NCBI GenBank assembly: GCA_964007475.1
Contig: OZ023273.1
Location: 23,485,557 to 23,549,556 of the forward strand
Direction of reading: 5' to 3'
DNA from: Hybos culiciformis
Lineage: Eukaryota; Arthropoda; Insecta; Diptera; Hybotidae
DNA: 64,000 nucleotides
Position 1 is the first letter of the stretch. The number at the start of each line of letters is the position of its first letter. Positions 27,820 through 42,900 of the stretch are shown here, piece by piece. The notes under the pieces were generated by a model. The model searched no databases and was not told the origin of the DNA. It saw only the letters and a list, made by a program, of their open reading frames with translations. A program made the translations under genes and the position numbers.

Positions 27820-29164
27820 ATGTCTAATCAATGCAGAAGTTGCGGTCGTGATATGAATAATAATTACATAATGAATGCAAATGCAAATCATACAAGTAAT
27901 GATCATCATCAGCATATGTCATATAATACGAGATCAACAACAACAACAACAACAAATAATTCCGCTATGGATGGTCCAACAGCAAATGGTAAGCTAAATT
28001 AAAATTTGTCAATATTTTCTATAAGTGCATATGGGTAGTAAGAACATATGGGGTTTTAACACTTATCTTCGGACTTGCCTTAAATTAAAAAGATAAATGT
28101 AGAAAAACATCAACATCTACTACAACTTCAATTTGTACTTTGTACTACAACTTCAATTTGTACTTTGTAAAAAAATACGGAGTTGGAGATGGATATTTAT
28201 ACAAAGATAGGCAATTAATAATCTGATTATAAAAAAAAAACTAATTTCAAAACTTCCATGAAAAAAATATTATCCCAAAAAACGGAAGCCGTGGAAACTT
28301 TAATTTGGAAACTTTAATTATATAGAAAATATGTAGAAAATTATTAGAATTAACAAATAAACATTTTCGATTATAGATTCGAAAAACATTTATATCTATA
28401 TTTAATTTCGATTGTTAATAAAGAAGACGAAGCAGAAGAAAACTTAGTATTTCTATTTTCTATTTTACCTACTTAATTATTCTTTATATTTTGGAAATTT
28501 TAATTAAAAAGAAAACTAGGAGAAAATGAAAATTTCAAATAATTTTCGAATAATTAATTGTAAACCAAACTATGTATTTGGTATGCAACAGTTCCAATTA
28601 TAAACACCTGTATAATACTAAATGCGGTGACATGGCAAAAATATATGAAAACCGTAGAAGTGGCTTTTATAATTAAATATGTTTTTTTGTCTTTGTGAGA
28701 TATTTTACAAGACATCAGTGAAACTCTTAACATAATTATTTATAATATGAAATATACGTACCTACATATATGCATATTTAATGCATTATAGGTAATTATA
28801 ATTTTATAACACATACAAATAATAACAGTTAACTATCTAATTTGATCTAATTGATCACAGTGTCTAATTTGAATAAATTTAACATTTAATTTAATTACTA
28901 ACCATTTACAAGATTATATTTTATTTTTTCAATACCTATAATAGATTTAGTACTTTATTGTAAAATAGATTTATAACGTTGATAATATTATTTTTAATAT
29001 GCTAAATACTTTTTTTTTCTTCTTAAATTTCAATTAATAAATATATATGTATTTAACTTACAGTTACAGCAAAAGTAATGTTTGGATCAGTTGGCGCCAT
29101 CAAAGAACTAAGAGAAAAAGAAAAAGCCCGTAATACTGTGGCCAGAGCTGGCCGTAGAAATTAA
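27820..29164 (+). CDS. Small hypothetical protein, 89 aa, two exons
   Basis: Coding exons are 27820-27988 and 29064-29164. The donor is GTAAGC and the acceptor is TTACAG, and the phase-1 junction closes exactly into one 89-codon frame. The N-terminus has a CxxC pair (residues 5 and 8, CRSCG). The middle is Asn/His/Thr-rich with a six-Thr run encoded by ACA repeats. The C-terminus, GSVGAIKELREKEKARN followed by TVARAGRRN, is charged, probably helical and better conserved-looking than the rest. There is no signal peptide or membrane segment. A TATATAAAA motif 23 bases before the ATG may be a TATA box. I do not recognise the family and assign no function. Codon use fits the neighbouring genes. 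Confidence 0.6.
28120..28169 (+). repeat. 25-bp perfect tandem duplication
   Basis: Two identical adjacent 25-bp copies (beginning CTACAACTTCAATTTG) lie in the intron of the small two-exon gene. This is a recent local duplication. Confidence 0.9.
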
Positions 29165-32100
29165 CAATATGTATTTTAAGAATTAATATTATAATGAAAG
29201 TTATATATAAATGTGATGTAATCAGTGGACGAATATTTATTTTTAAAAATGTGTAATAATTTAATTTTAGGTGAGTATTATTTTTAAAAGTTTTAAATCA
29301 ATGTACTTAATAAAAAAAAAAAATTATTGCATTTTACAAATTTTACATTTTACAATTTCAAAATTAAAACTTTATTTTATCTCACTTAAGATTTTAACAA
29401 GAAATTCACCATTTAGACTTACGTCTGGACTAGATTATGTTTGCGAAATATCCATAAACCTGTATTTGAAATATTCCTTCTAAATTGGGAGAACGTTAAC
29501 TTAAAAAAAAGTATTTGCAACAAATGAAATTAATAACGTGCTAGACAGAAACCAAGTTAGTAACTAATGTTAAAAAAGCATTCTGGCCTAAAAACTTATT
29601 AATATGATGGCTTAAAAACTTATTATTATGATGTGAACTGCAATTAAATGAAAAGAAACTAGTTTTTTTTTATTCCATAATCATTAGGAAATATTGAACG
29701 TCTTTAATATTAATAAACACAAAAATTCTTTAACATAGGATTAAAAAATCAAATAGATTTATTTACTCACATCTACATCATTTATATCTGTCATTATAAA
29801 AATTAAAATCTAGAGAATTTTAACTGAAAAGAAAAAAAAAATTAATAAAATTGGTTTGCTCCTACGAAAAATGTTTGTAACTTCTCTGATGGACGAAGGC
29901 GGAAACTCGACCTGATTCTCCTTTTTGTAAGTAATAGTTGCCACAAAAATATTTACGTTTTATATATAGTTGTATGTTCAACTAAAAACCCACTATCAAA
30001 TGCTTGCCATCATTTTATTTATTTTTTTTTTATTTTTTATTTTTCTAAATTATTTTTTATTAATAATTTTCCCTCAATGGTCACCTAAAAATTATGCGAA
30101 ATTTATAAATTGAACAAAACGGCGTTAAAAGTTTTTTATACATTTGCAAGTTTTTATATATGGAAATACTTTGTTTTTATATATTTGCAAGTTCGTTTTC
30201 TTATTACGGTATTATACAAAAATCAAAGATTTTATTTTATTACATACAATATTAAAAGTTAATGCAAACATTTATTAAGGGCACCTTACACGGTTGAATT
30301 AATATTCATTTCAATATCTTTGGTGATACAAACAAAGTATTTCCGTGCTCGTTTTCGGTTTTTTTTCATATGTTGTTTTCGTTTTAAAACACAAAGTAAT
30401 TATAGGAATCCGTGCGTAATCCCGAAAACGAAAATATCGAACGCTGAAAATCCCAAAAATTTCCCAAAATGCCGAAATTCAAAATCCCGAAAATAAAAAT
30501 CCTAAAAATCGAAATGCCTAAAATCGTAGTCCTTCTGATTGCATTTTTCTATGGATTATTCATGATTATTTTTTATTAAACATTCAACCTTTTTATGCAA
30601 CTATTGTTATTTGTTGCAACGTTTTTCTAATACAAATATCTTTTCTTCACATAAATTGATTTTTAAAATATTTAACGTAATCTATAAAAAATCATAGTAA
30701 ATTGTTAAATTGTCACTATTTAACCATAAAAAATATTTATATATCTTTTGGATTCAAATTAAAATAAAAGCACGACAATCATATGCAAATGACTTCATGG
30801 ATATACAAAAAAGAAAAAAGAAACTGGCCTCTGGCTACAAAAAAAAAAATTATTAGAAAGAAGAAAAAAAGTGACATTCTTCTTTCTTTCTTATACCTAT
30901 ATATATACTTTTTTTTTTTACTGAATTTCTAAGATGAATTGGAAAGGCCTTTTTATCTCAGTAAAAATTGGATCAGTTCAATTTACGATTAACTGAAGTA
31001 TAAACGCGTTAAATTTAAATTATTACTGTTTTAAAAACGCGTTAAATTTTTTGTAATTAAAAAAAAGATTTTAATTTGGGTAATTTATACTTATTTTTTA
31101 GTCCCTATCTTTATATAACTGGACAGAATTTAATAAATATTTATTTAATTAAAAAAACACATATAAAAAAGAATTTTGGCAAGCTTAAAGAACAAAATTT
31201 GTTATGCCAGAATTTTAAGTTATTTAACATTAAAATCTAATTTAAAATTTTCAATGGATCACAGCTGGAAAGGACAGACTTAAAATAAAATACGCCTATA
31301 TACATAGCATTACCTTTTTATTGTGTCTATCACAAAATGGGAAATCTATAACGCAAATTTCAGGGATCTTCCGGAAAAAGCAAGTAGGAGTAAATTAATC
31401 CCGCTGTTATTATATAAATGTTTAGCAAATATATAATTTTTATATTAATTTTTTTTATAAATTCAATATCGATTTAACATTTCAATGAAATAAAATACTG
31501 CAAATTTGTAAAATAAATCAAATTATAATTTTGACTACACAATTATCGACAACTTAAATGTTTTTCGTTGATTTAATGCGTAAAAACCAAAAAATGTTCT
31601 ATTTTAATATCATGTCATCAGAAACCCTGTTAAATTCGGTTGCTCCCCTTTTGAAAGTTACACGCGATTCATGTAAATGAAATTTTTTTCTAACGTAAGA
31701 ATTTTACGTTATTATCTCTATTATACATAATTCTGATGAAAAATTGGACTTTTATACTTAATTTTCGAAATTTTTTATTATAACATCAATTTTGAAAATA
31801 AACTTCGATTAAATTAAACTAAACTCAATATTAATGGTTCGAATTTGGTTTTCTGTTTAGTTTGTGTGGAATTTATAAATCAAAATTTTTTTAAGTGAAA
31901 CTAATATTTTAATATTAATTACGGGCTGTCAAATTTTTTTCTAATAGAAAAAAGCTTTCACTTTTTTATTATAGCAAATCGCTTGAAAAAATTAGGCCAA
32001 CATAAAAGGAGAAAAAAAATTTTTTTTTTACCCAATGGGTATGATTTTAAAAAAAAATTATTCAATTTTGTATTTTAGTTCTATTAACGTTGAATTAATT

Positions 32101-32497
32101 CTCAGTCAATGAAATAATTAATTTCAAATTATATGGCCAAACGAAACATAAAATTTATAAAGTTCAATCGTTTATATTTTTATTCATAACATAAAAATAA
32201 ATTGATTATTTTAACGAATTTAAATTACATCAATATTGTTACCATACTTTTATTGTTCAACCATTCTATGTCATAATATACCGAACGAATTTTATCGTAA
32301 AATTTGTAGTTCTTTCCATAGATTTGAAAGTGTAAAATAGTGTAAAATGTATTGAATAATAATATACCGAGCTTAATCATTGGCAGCCTTGTTTATATTT
32401 TGAAAAAGATAAACATATCTATTATTTTATATTTAAATTAATTATAATAATGAATGAATGAATTAATAAAAATAAATAAATATTTTTTTATTTTCAG
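29165..32497. other. Noncoding: gene spacer / 5' UTR intron of peroxidase
   Basis: This holds the 3' flank of the small gene and the DNA upstream of the first coding exon of the peroxidase. The peroxidase ATG is only four bases after a good acceptor (TTTTCAG, ending 32497), so at least one untranslated exon must lie upstream, here or further left. I could not locate it. A decayed tandem repeat is listed at 30415-30530. Confidence 0.5.
30415..30530 (+). repeat. Degenerate short tandem repeat
   Basis: Roughly eight diverged copies of an AAATCCCGAAAA-like unit of 10-15 bases, with variants such as AAATGCCGAAAT and AAATCCTAAAAA. The G+C content is higher than its surroundings. It may be the subterminal part of an old transposon. 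Confidence 0.55.
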
Positions 32498-32501
32498 ACT
32501 C

Positions 32502-33955
32502 ATGAATTCTATAATAATTAGCTTTAAAATTCTTTTCTTACTACTAATATTAATATCTTTACATAAAAATGTAAAAACACAATTTATTATAAATAATAAC
32601 AATAATAATAATAAAAATAATATCAGTGAAAATGAAAGCATATCAACAAAAACAACAACAATAAAAACAACAACATTTGATGAAAACTTTAATGTTGGTG
32701 ATAAAGTGTTTATAAATTTGGAGGCTGTTAATTTAAATTCTATTAATAGTTATAATCTAAATAACAATAACAATAATAATGATAACAATAATATAAATAA
32801 TAATAATAATACTAATAAAAATATACAAAATATAAAAAAAACAGAGAAAAATTATTTTAATTTGGAAAATAATTTTAATGAATTAAAATCATCATCTTTA
32901 AATAATTTCTCAAATCTGTTAAATGAAACAAAAAATGCTACCACAAATAATAGAGAAAATTGGAAATTTATTAATTATAGAAAAATATATTCAAAAAAAT
33001 TAACAATACTTGATGTTGCATTGCAAAGTGCAGCACGCCAAGGATTGGAAGCTATGAATGAATTATACAATAATTTAGAACCAGCAATATTAGAAAAAAA
33101 GCAATATTTACAACCAAATCATCCGGCAGCATTATTATCAAAATTTAGTGCACAATCGGAACAATCAACTCAGTATGATGAAAAAGCTGCTTTTGCAACT
33201 ATTGAAGCCACAAAATCGTTTCAAAAAAGGTAAGCCATCAAATATTTCAAATGAATATTAAATTTTTTAATTAAGTTTTTAATTTTTAAATTAATTTTAA
33301 TTGAATTTCAAAGTCATACCTGGATTTAAAATTTTAAAACAAATATTGCTGGTCCAGTGCTAGACTGCACAAAAAGAATTAATTTAGAGAAAATTGATTT
33401 AGAAGTTTTCAAACGGAATCTGTATTAACTATTAAGGTTTTTATAGAAAAAAATATCAAGGGTCTATCTGGGTCGGACTATTAATACACCAATTTAATTA
33501 AACAATTTAATAATAAATCGCAAAATCTCAAGACATACCAGGCAATCAACAAAAAAAAACGTAGTAGAACATCAGAATTTTCATTAAAATTTTCTTTCCC
33601 CTATTGTTTTTTACCTACTACAGATATATATATATATATATATGTTATATGTTAATAATTCAATATATACAAATTTATTCATATTTTCAATTCATTCAAA
33701 TGTACAAATACACTTTAAATTTATTATGTATCTGAGTAACATAAATAATAATGTTTAAAATATTTTATAAATATCTTTTATCAAGTATTTACAATTTACA
33801 TATTTTAATTAATATAAAGGTGGGAGTAAAAAGGTCTCTTTATTAATGTTTCTTGTTTTTTTTTTCTTGGTAATTATTTATTTTATTAAACAAGCTTTTT
33901 CTTATATATTTTCCAATAAAAGCCAAAACTATTCAATTGATTTATTTTTGTTATT

Positions 33956-33989
<34 letters not shown>

Positions 33990-36900
33990 ATATATATATA
34001 TTAATGGTCAATGAACTCTTGAAAAATTTTTACTAAATAATTTTATATTGTTGAAAGTATTTTCAGAACCGTATAAGAACGAGAAAAAAATAATGTATAA
34101 GAAATATCTATTAATTAATTAATAAAGTCTGAGCAAAAGACTTATTTGGTGTATCAAGCAAAATCCAAAGAACTGAATATAAAAAATATATGTCTGTCGA
34201 AACAATTCAATATTCAGACAACAAAGTGTCAAAACGTTTGTCGCAATAACTTTAATATTACGCTTCCAATAAAAAATATTTTAAGTATTTCAGCCAGATC
34301 GCATACTTTTTTGTATCGGGATATTCATTACTTTATTTTTGTCATATAAAAAGTGAAAGTATTAAAATTAATTTAAAAAAAGTTCGCATAGCTCTTTAAA
34401 TTAAATGTTACCTTTAAATTTTCTTAACATTGTCTTTCAACATTTTCATTCTCCATAAATTATTTTCAACTATGTATGCAACATGATAATTTGCTTTAGA
34501 TACAAAAGACAGAATTACTTGTATATACCTTCTAAAACATTCATCTCAAAACCTTCTTCAATTGGCTTCTTACCAATATTTTTCTATTTTTATGCAAAAG
34601 TAATATACTGAGAAAAACAGTCAAAAAACTGGAAGCAGAATATACAGTTACGAATACATAAATTTTTTATGTCAAAGTAAATCAAAATCGAAATAAAAAC
34701 ATAAGTTATAAGTTATATGCCCACGATCAATATTTTTATACATATCTTTCGAGATCTTTCTTCATTGGTTCAGTATCCTTCATCACTTAATTACATTTGA
34801 TTCGAAAAAGAAAATTACTCGAACTTAAAAAAAATGTGGGAACTACCCCAATACAATATCTGTATAAAAAGGAAATCGAATTGAATCATCAGAAATGAAT
34901 GTTATTGAAAGTAATGTAGTTTAATGTTAAATGTAAGAGTTAGTGACTTTATTGAATCTTTTAAATTTGAAAAAATACTCAGGTTTCAAATGTAGTTATT
35001 TTCTTGGTATAATTTTGAAAATGCCTGATCATTATTAATCAAAGAGCCAAAAAAAATGTTATTACTTTATTATGGAAATTAAAGCATTATTAAGCAATAA
35101 TAAATTTAAGAAATTTCTACCATTTTGAAACGCCCCAACGGATAACCGCTAAGATATATTGGACGTCGGACGTGAGGCTAACGACGCGAGAAATATTAAA
35201 ATGTTTGTACCTAAGTGTATGGGAATGAGTATTCTGGACGTTGACGATGCAAAAAGTGAAATCTATTTTAACTTTTTACGTTAAGAACTTTAACGATCAA
35301 AGCATTCTCTTTTATGTTCTAGAACAATCGTAGAAAATCAAAAGAAAATCAAGAGCCCACGTGAACAAGCGAAACACGTTGAAGAAGTTCAGTATAATAA
35401 CAAAAAAATGAATTAGAACTTTTTTTGCGTTTATAACGTTACTGTCACCACGGTCTTGTCCAGTCTAACCAAGCATAAGACTATTGAAGATTTTAATGTC
35501 CTTTTACCTTTTAGGCACAGTATTCTAGTATGAAAATAAAATTACTTATAATAATAAATGACAATAACATAATACATACTTACTTTATTTTATTTGCTAG
35601 AAATTAAAATTTTGTCATATTTCTACGATTTTAAGATATAAATGGCTTATAAAACAAAATAAATGTAAACATATAATATTTTTAAATTCAATGAACTTGT
35701 CAAATTGTATAATTTGATGCACTTTGTTTTGTTTAAAAGCAAAAATTCAATGGAATTAATCAATTTTGGCCATGCTAGGTTATTCACATTTGTGTTTTTT
35801 TTTTTTTCATCTTTCTAGAAGAGCAAAATTAAAAATAATGAAATTTCACTTTTTATTTTAATCTATTATTACATAATTTATTTGGATTGTTATGAAAATA
35901 TTATGCAAATTAGTTAAATCAATGACATTTCGCTTCTATTCAAATATTTTGGCCATTAAAATTTTTAATGACTTCTCAATAATATTTTGAGTTTATTGCC
36001 TTCTGTGACAACAAAAAATTTATGTGTATTAATTTGTTTTTTTTTTTTACAATAAAATACTATATTCCATCGAACGTAATATCTTTTTTGTTTATTTACA
36101 TACTGATTACATTAAAAAATATTTATCACGGTGCTGATTGTGTGCCTATATTTAAAGACGAAATTTGTTTCAAAATTTCAACCATTTATTTAAATTAATC
36201 GTTGATTTCAATGATGTTATGTGATAACTTTTACATTAGAATTGACAATCTGATCGTTTTTATCCCTACACATGTAAATATTATATATAATTGTATATTA
36301 CCTTAATATCATTTATTATCATGTCCTCGAATAGGCTTGCCAGGTGTACGTTATTTAAACGTACCGTACGTTATTTTGGCTTACAAAATTAGAATGTACG
36401 TTATACCCGAAATTTGTGAAAACGTACCCAAAGGTACGTTTTTTACTGATTATTTTTAAAGTTGAAACAAATTTTTAAAAATTGTTGTAATTTAAACCGA
36501 ATGAGATAATAAATACCCCAAAAAGGAAAACATAAATTTACCATTTTCGTATTACGAACACAGTTTCGTTTATATTATACTGCTGGCTCGTTTATATTAT
36601 GCAGCGTTTTTGTTTAAAGGCCAAATTACCCATTTGTTTATTTAAAGGGTTCTGTCATATATTAAATAAAAATTTTGCAATGGTGCTATATTTAATTCAA
36701 TTTTTTTTTTTTTTAAATGCAATTCAATTATATAACATTTACTTATATTTTGTTTTCTTTTTTATGCACTTAAATTTTTGTGGGTACGTTTTTTTAGAAA
36801 TTTTTATCTGGCAAGCCTATCCTCGAAGCAAATAAAAATAAAATTTATTTATATATATAGTATATAAAATATATTAGTTAAGCATTTATTTGTTTTGGTT

Positions 36901-39900
36901 TTGGTTTTAACTATATTTAGAACTAGGATAATAAGAAACATCGAATGTATATTTCGTTCGCACATCTGGACCTATGCGGAACTGAAAATTTTCATAAGAT
37001 GTCACTAAAATAAAGTAGTAACTTAAATTTTTTTTTGAAATTTAAATGGCGTTTAAGATTTTTAATATATACATGTAAAATAATACAAACATGATATTAA
37101 ATAGATACCTATTTATATTTATTAAACTGAAAGATATAACTTGTTATTAAGAAGTGTCTACAATGAAACATTAATTTTACAAGAAGTATAAAAATGTAGG
37201 CATAATGTAATAAAGAAAAATATTTTTTTTATAAAAGTCTGCAGTTAAATTAATTTATTTTACAATTATAATAAAAATATATAGAGCAAATTTAGATGCC
37301 CAACAAAAGTTAAAATTATTTGTATGTTCCTGACTATTATGAACACAAAAATTAAGTTTCATTTTTTTCATTCTCTTTAATTTTAAGGTCATATGTATTA
37401 TTCTAGTAGTCATTTAGGACCTTCTCTTTAGTGATCTCTATTAGTAAGTTGTATTACTTGGCCATAGCAAATAATGAAAACTTTAAAAAATAAATTAAAA
37501 TGGATTGGAAAATACCGGAAAGCAAAAGTTAAAAAATTCAAACAAAAAACCTATGTAAATAAATAGATAAAAGTTTGGTTTTTTCTTTTTGCAATTATTA
37601 AAGTTTAAAATTTTTTAAGTATAGATATGCCGCGAACATATTGGTATCGGAACTAAAATTATTTTTGTAAAGCGTGATGGAGAACGATACCCATATTCAA
37701 TATTTCCATTACTGGATTTTAAAACACGAAATATTTCTCTCATTATTTCTGTGAGCATTATTTTTATCAAATAATTAAAAAAAAAATTTAAATCTAAAAA
37801 TAAATATCTAAACTAGCTGATTGTACCTGAAAATTAATTAAATATATATTCATAAAAATAAAACATATGTAGGTATTTTAATTTCCAATTATGTAAATAT
37901 TTTTATGATATAGAAAAACATTTTAAGTTTTCTTTAAACAAGCCATTCCAAAACAAGAGAATAAATCATCATATAAAATCAACCTGTTGTGTATTTCCCA
38001 TCTAACGCTCTATAAACAAAATTTAAAGTTTTATGTGAAAGTTTCGCCTCAAAAATCTACGCACGGATAGTATTCAAAGCTTATATTATTTTCATTTATT
38101 TTTCGATACATTTTTTTTTGTATTCGACAGGCGCTTAATTTATGCATTTAAATTTAAATAAAAATTTCAAACCTAAGATTTTTAAAAAATCTTTATTCTA
38201 TAAAATATTATTAAGTAATGTAGGTATACAGATGGTTTGACGACATTGCATTACAACGACAACGATAAAGTTTTATAATTTTTTCTTTTTTAAGTGTACT
38301 GTCATTTACAAAAACGCGATAATCGTAATTGTATTGAAAAAGTATTTTTCTTCATAAATTTTTTGGATTTAAGAAAGTAAAATATGATAATAAATTGGAT
38401 TAAGATAAGTTTTAAAATAAATAATACAAAAAAAAAGAAGTATTTCCTGTCTTTGATTCTCTTTGTTAATGTGCTTATCAAAGTTTGAGAAAGTATAACC
38501 ATATTAATCGGATAATGTTTTCCAAAGTTTTTTTTAATAATTTTTGAAATTGCTAACAAAAAATTGTACGTTTATAAGGGCCGTTGCCACTAGTCGATTT
38601 TCGAAAATCCAATTAAATTTGATCAACAATATGTATTTAGTACTTTTCTTCTTTTATTTGTTACGTAGTAAGAATTGTAAGATTCTAGAAGTACGAATTC
38701 TGGCAATTATTGCTAAATTTATTTTATAATTTATAACTTATAAATTTATGAATCAAACCTTTGTTCATCCACTTAAAAGGTTGATGTGAATGAATTATTA
38801 GTTGAAATAATTGCTCTTACGATAATTTTCAGCCAACATTTGTTCATCAACTTTAACTCGTTAAAGTCCAAGGCTGGTAATTCTTCAATGCATCCCCCTG
38901 GATTAAAGTTAATTAATTTATTAGACACACACACTATCACTATCTTTTTACTTTTAGCTCATTTTCAATTAATGTTTTTATTGAAAACAAACTTCATTTA
39001 ATAATTTCTGAATTCAAATATACAAAACTTCAATAATATTAAAAAAAAAGTCATTTCCTACGCTATCTTGATTTTCCAACAATTAATAAAATTCGCATTC
39101 CTAGACGAATAAATAAATGAACTTTGATACATATATTTAATTTCTAAATATTACGAGTTCCTTATGCTGCCTACTATACCTAATCAAATTAAATTAACTA
39201 TTTTGTCTTTTTATATGGTCTTACGCATATAAAAATGTTAAAATTAAATTAAAACTTTATTTAAAAAAATAAAATAAAAAAATGAAAGTGGAATAATGAA
39301 ATTATACATATACAATTATTAGGTATGCTCATGATTCAAATCATTGAATTTGAAGATAGTAAAAAAAAATAACAATTTTCTAAAAGTGCAATAAACTTAT
39401 ATTTTTGTTGACAATAAAAAACAAGTAAGTTTACTTCATATCCAGATTGGATGACAATAAGTTTATTATATAGAAAAATTTAAAGAGAAAAATTTATAGC
39501 TTTGACTTTTTTTCTAGTTTCTAAAAACATTTTATTAATTATTAACAATTTAAGTAGTTAGTAAAATATAAAATTAAGTATACATAAACTATATTGCTAT
39601 AATATATAAATTATTTAAAAAAAAAAAAACTAAAAAAAAATATTTTTTTTTAATTTTCATTAGGTATATGTACTAGTTTATTTTTGACAAAAAATAAAAA
39701 ATTAATAAAATTATCAACATATTATGATGGCTGTTATTGCATAGCATTTTTTTTTTTGTTAATAGGATTTAGTATAAATTTTATAGCAAACGAAGCTAGT
39801 ATTATAGCAATTTAAACTATTTTCAACGGGGCAAAATTTAAAAAAAAAATTAATTCTTTCCTTCTTGTAATTCTCTCGAGAACCAGAAAGCTCTAACAAT

Positions 39901-42900
39901 TTCATTTTTGGCCGCTTAAAAAGTAGGTACCAATTGGTTAAAAAATATAATGCTCTGTGAATTTTTTCAATCTAATATATTGAATAGCTCTTTAGAGCTT
40001 GGCGTTCATTTTATAGCATAAAATAAAAAATAAAAACTTTTTTAGTGTACCATTACAAATTTCCATAGACCAAAAATTCAGTTACCGAACAGTTACAATA
40101 ATGTTAATTAGCACTATAACATTTTATGAAAACATTTTCTTTTCATAATTTCACCTGATTTTATTTTATTGACCAAGACCTTAAACTTTATTTTTAATGT
40201 ACAATATTAAACTGTTAAATCTGATAAAATTCTTTTGATATTTTAACTAAATTGAGAAAATCAAATTTTCCATAAGCACTTAATTTATATAACGACTATG
40301 TATATTCATATATACTTTGTAAAGTGCTTTTAATTTTTATTATACCCATCATATAAGGTAAACCTAAATTTAATATAAGATTAGTGAAAACTGAAATTAG
40401 TTTTCTCAATTATCTTTTGTTATTGAATTTATTTATATGTGTAATTTTATACATTTTTACAGTTAGATTTTTTCATTTAAACCAGAATGTAGATTTTATA
40501 TAGATTTTAAGATGACTCGAATTAATTTAATGATAAAATGGAAGTTTTTCTAATCTTTGTTGATACCTTAAACTCAATTTAAAATTTTATATTATAAAAC
40601 ACAAAAAAATTATTAAAAATACTATCGTTTGTTTTAAATTTTATCTTTGGTCTATACCCAGTTTGAATGTTTCTTAACTATTCTGTCATTTTTTCTAACT
40701 TTTATTTTTGGCATATCCTCTTCTGCGGGGCTTCAGCAAAATTGGCTTCTTAAAGTTTCGTCTACCAGATGTCCATTTTAAATGCTGCAGTTTTCCAATT
40801 CTTTTCTAGCATCTCTTTCCACTACATATCTACTTCTAGGCAATAGCAAACTTTAATTTTTTTTAAATGGATCAAATTAAGTGCCTCCTAAGTACTGAAA
40901 CATAAACTAAATTTTAAATTAAAAAATTTGATATTACCGGCATGAAATATACGTTGTCGGATAAATGCATATAAAACGTGATTAAATTTTTCTTCTTTTT
41001 TTTTTTTTTGTTTTTCAATTCAATTCAGCTTTCACTTGAAAACTTGAACCTGGTTCACATCAAAATGAAGAAAAAAAGAAGAATTAAAAAGGTTTTTTTT
41101 TTATTGTGAATGCATTAAATTAACATATAAATGCGTTTTTAAGAGAAAAAGTCAATGTGCTCTATATATTTTGCAAATTAATGGCAATCTATACTTTCAT
41201 TGAGTTATATTTATATATATATATATATATGAATTTGCACTAAAATAAAATCATTTGTGGTAAAAATGGAAATTCTTGAGATTTCTGTTAATATCGTTTT
41301 AAATTTTATCATACATTTTTTTCACCAAACCCATTTTTAGTAATCCAGTTTACATTACTATAATTTCTCCCAAACTTAAAATTTTGAGTTATTTTTTAAT
41401 TAAAAAGTGTGGATCAGAAAAATTAGCAAGTTAAGCAGACTTCTCAGTTATAATAATTAGCAAGTTAAGCAGACTTCTCAACGGTAAATCAAAATAACAT
41501 AATACAAAATTTAAAAAAAATTAACGTCAAAGCAATACGAAGACCGGTTCGAATCTTATATTATATCATTTGGGATAAAATAAATGGATATAAAAAATGC
41601 GATCTCAATCTTAATTGATTACAAAAAAGTAGTTATGATTTTCAAATTTTATCCTACTCTGATGCTTAAGTTCGTACTAAGCTTAGAATATTTCAGGTTT
41701 CTAATTAATTTGTTCTTATAAAATCTTATTTGGATGTTGGTTCTGAATGCGTTATTTTGATTACGGTTATCATAATAGGTCTGAGTAAAGTAAAAAAAAA
41801 AGAAAATTATTAAAATGTGTATAATGAATTAAATACACCACTTGAGTGAATTGACTTTCTCGCTAAATAAATATGTTGTTGGTGAGTTGATTGATTTTAA
41901 ATTCGATTTGACTTATATCCTTCGAATGGCAATTAAAATAATAAACTGCATATCGAATCCAGTAAGAAAATATCTTTACTATACATATTTCCTATTTGGA
42001 TAATGCTTTCTTATACCCGTTTTATACATTCCTTTTTTCATGCCTTTTTCACTCATGGAAATCAAAACAAAAACTATTCATTCAGTTTTTTATTTATATA
42101 AAAAGTTACTTGATGCTTTTTTCATTGGACTTTTGACATATTTGACGATTTAAAAATAAAATAACGTTTTTAAGAATTGTTTAATTATGGATCTAAATTT
42201 TATTCATACAGTTAGAAGAAAAGTGCAAAATGAGTTGGTATAATTATCGCAAAAGTCCAACCAAAACATATACATAAGTACATTATGTTCTTTGAATTTT
42301 TTTTTTTGTCACTTAACTCTTTTTTTTTCTACATTGGTTCATTTTGCTATAAAAAAATAATTTGCAACACAAAACCTTTTAATACAGAATATACTTAATA
42401 CATTTGCGTTCCAGAATTAAAAAAACTAAGTTCTTTTATTAGTGCAATAACACATTAAACTATTGAGTATACATAATATTACATATACTCAATCGTTGTA
42501 ATAAGGTTCATAGTTTCCATTAAGGTATACAAAGTTTAAAAAAACTAAAAACATTTCTTTCTTAATTTAAGTATTTAACTAATCGAAATATATAAACAAT
42601 CTACAGCAACGGTTCCCAAAGTGTGGTACGCGTACCACTAGTGGTACATTACGCTTAGGCCAGTGGTGCAATATTTTCTTCTATTACAAACTAATTGATT
42701 TTATTTATTAATTGTTTCGTATATGAAAAATTAATAATTTTTTTAATTGAATTTTCTAAAAATTCGCACTTTTTTTTTCTTTCTGAAAATAATTTAGATG
42801 CGTTTTCAGAGGTTGAAAGAGATCAGTTATCAGAAATTTCTTGTAATGGTGATTTAAAACTTGAATTTAAAGAGCAAAATTTAAGATATTTTTGGTTCCA

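Noticed and set aside
32454..32501. Upstream ATG for the peroxidase at 32454
   Set aside because: It lies before the TTTTCAG acceptor ending at 32497, so it is intronic, and the ATG at 32502 gives a cleaner signal peptide.
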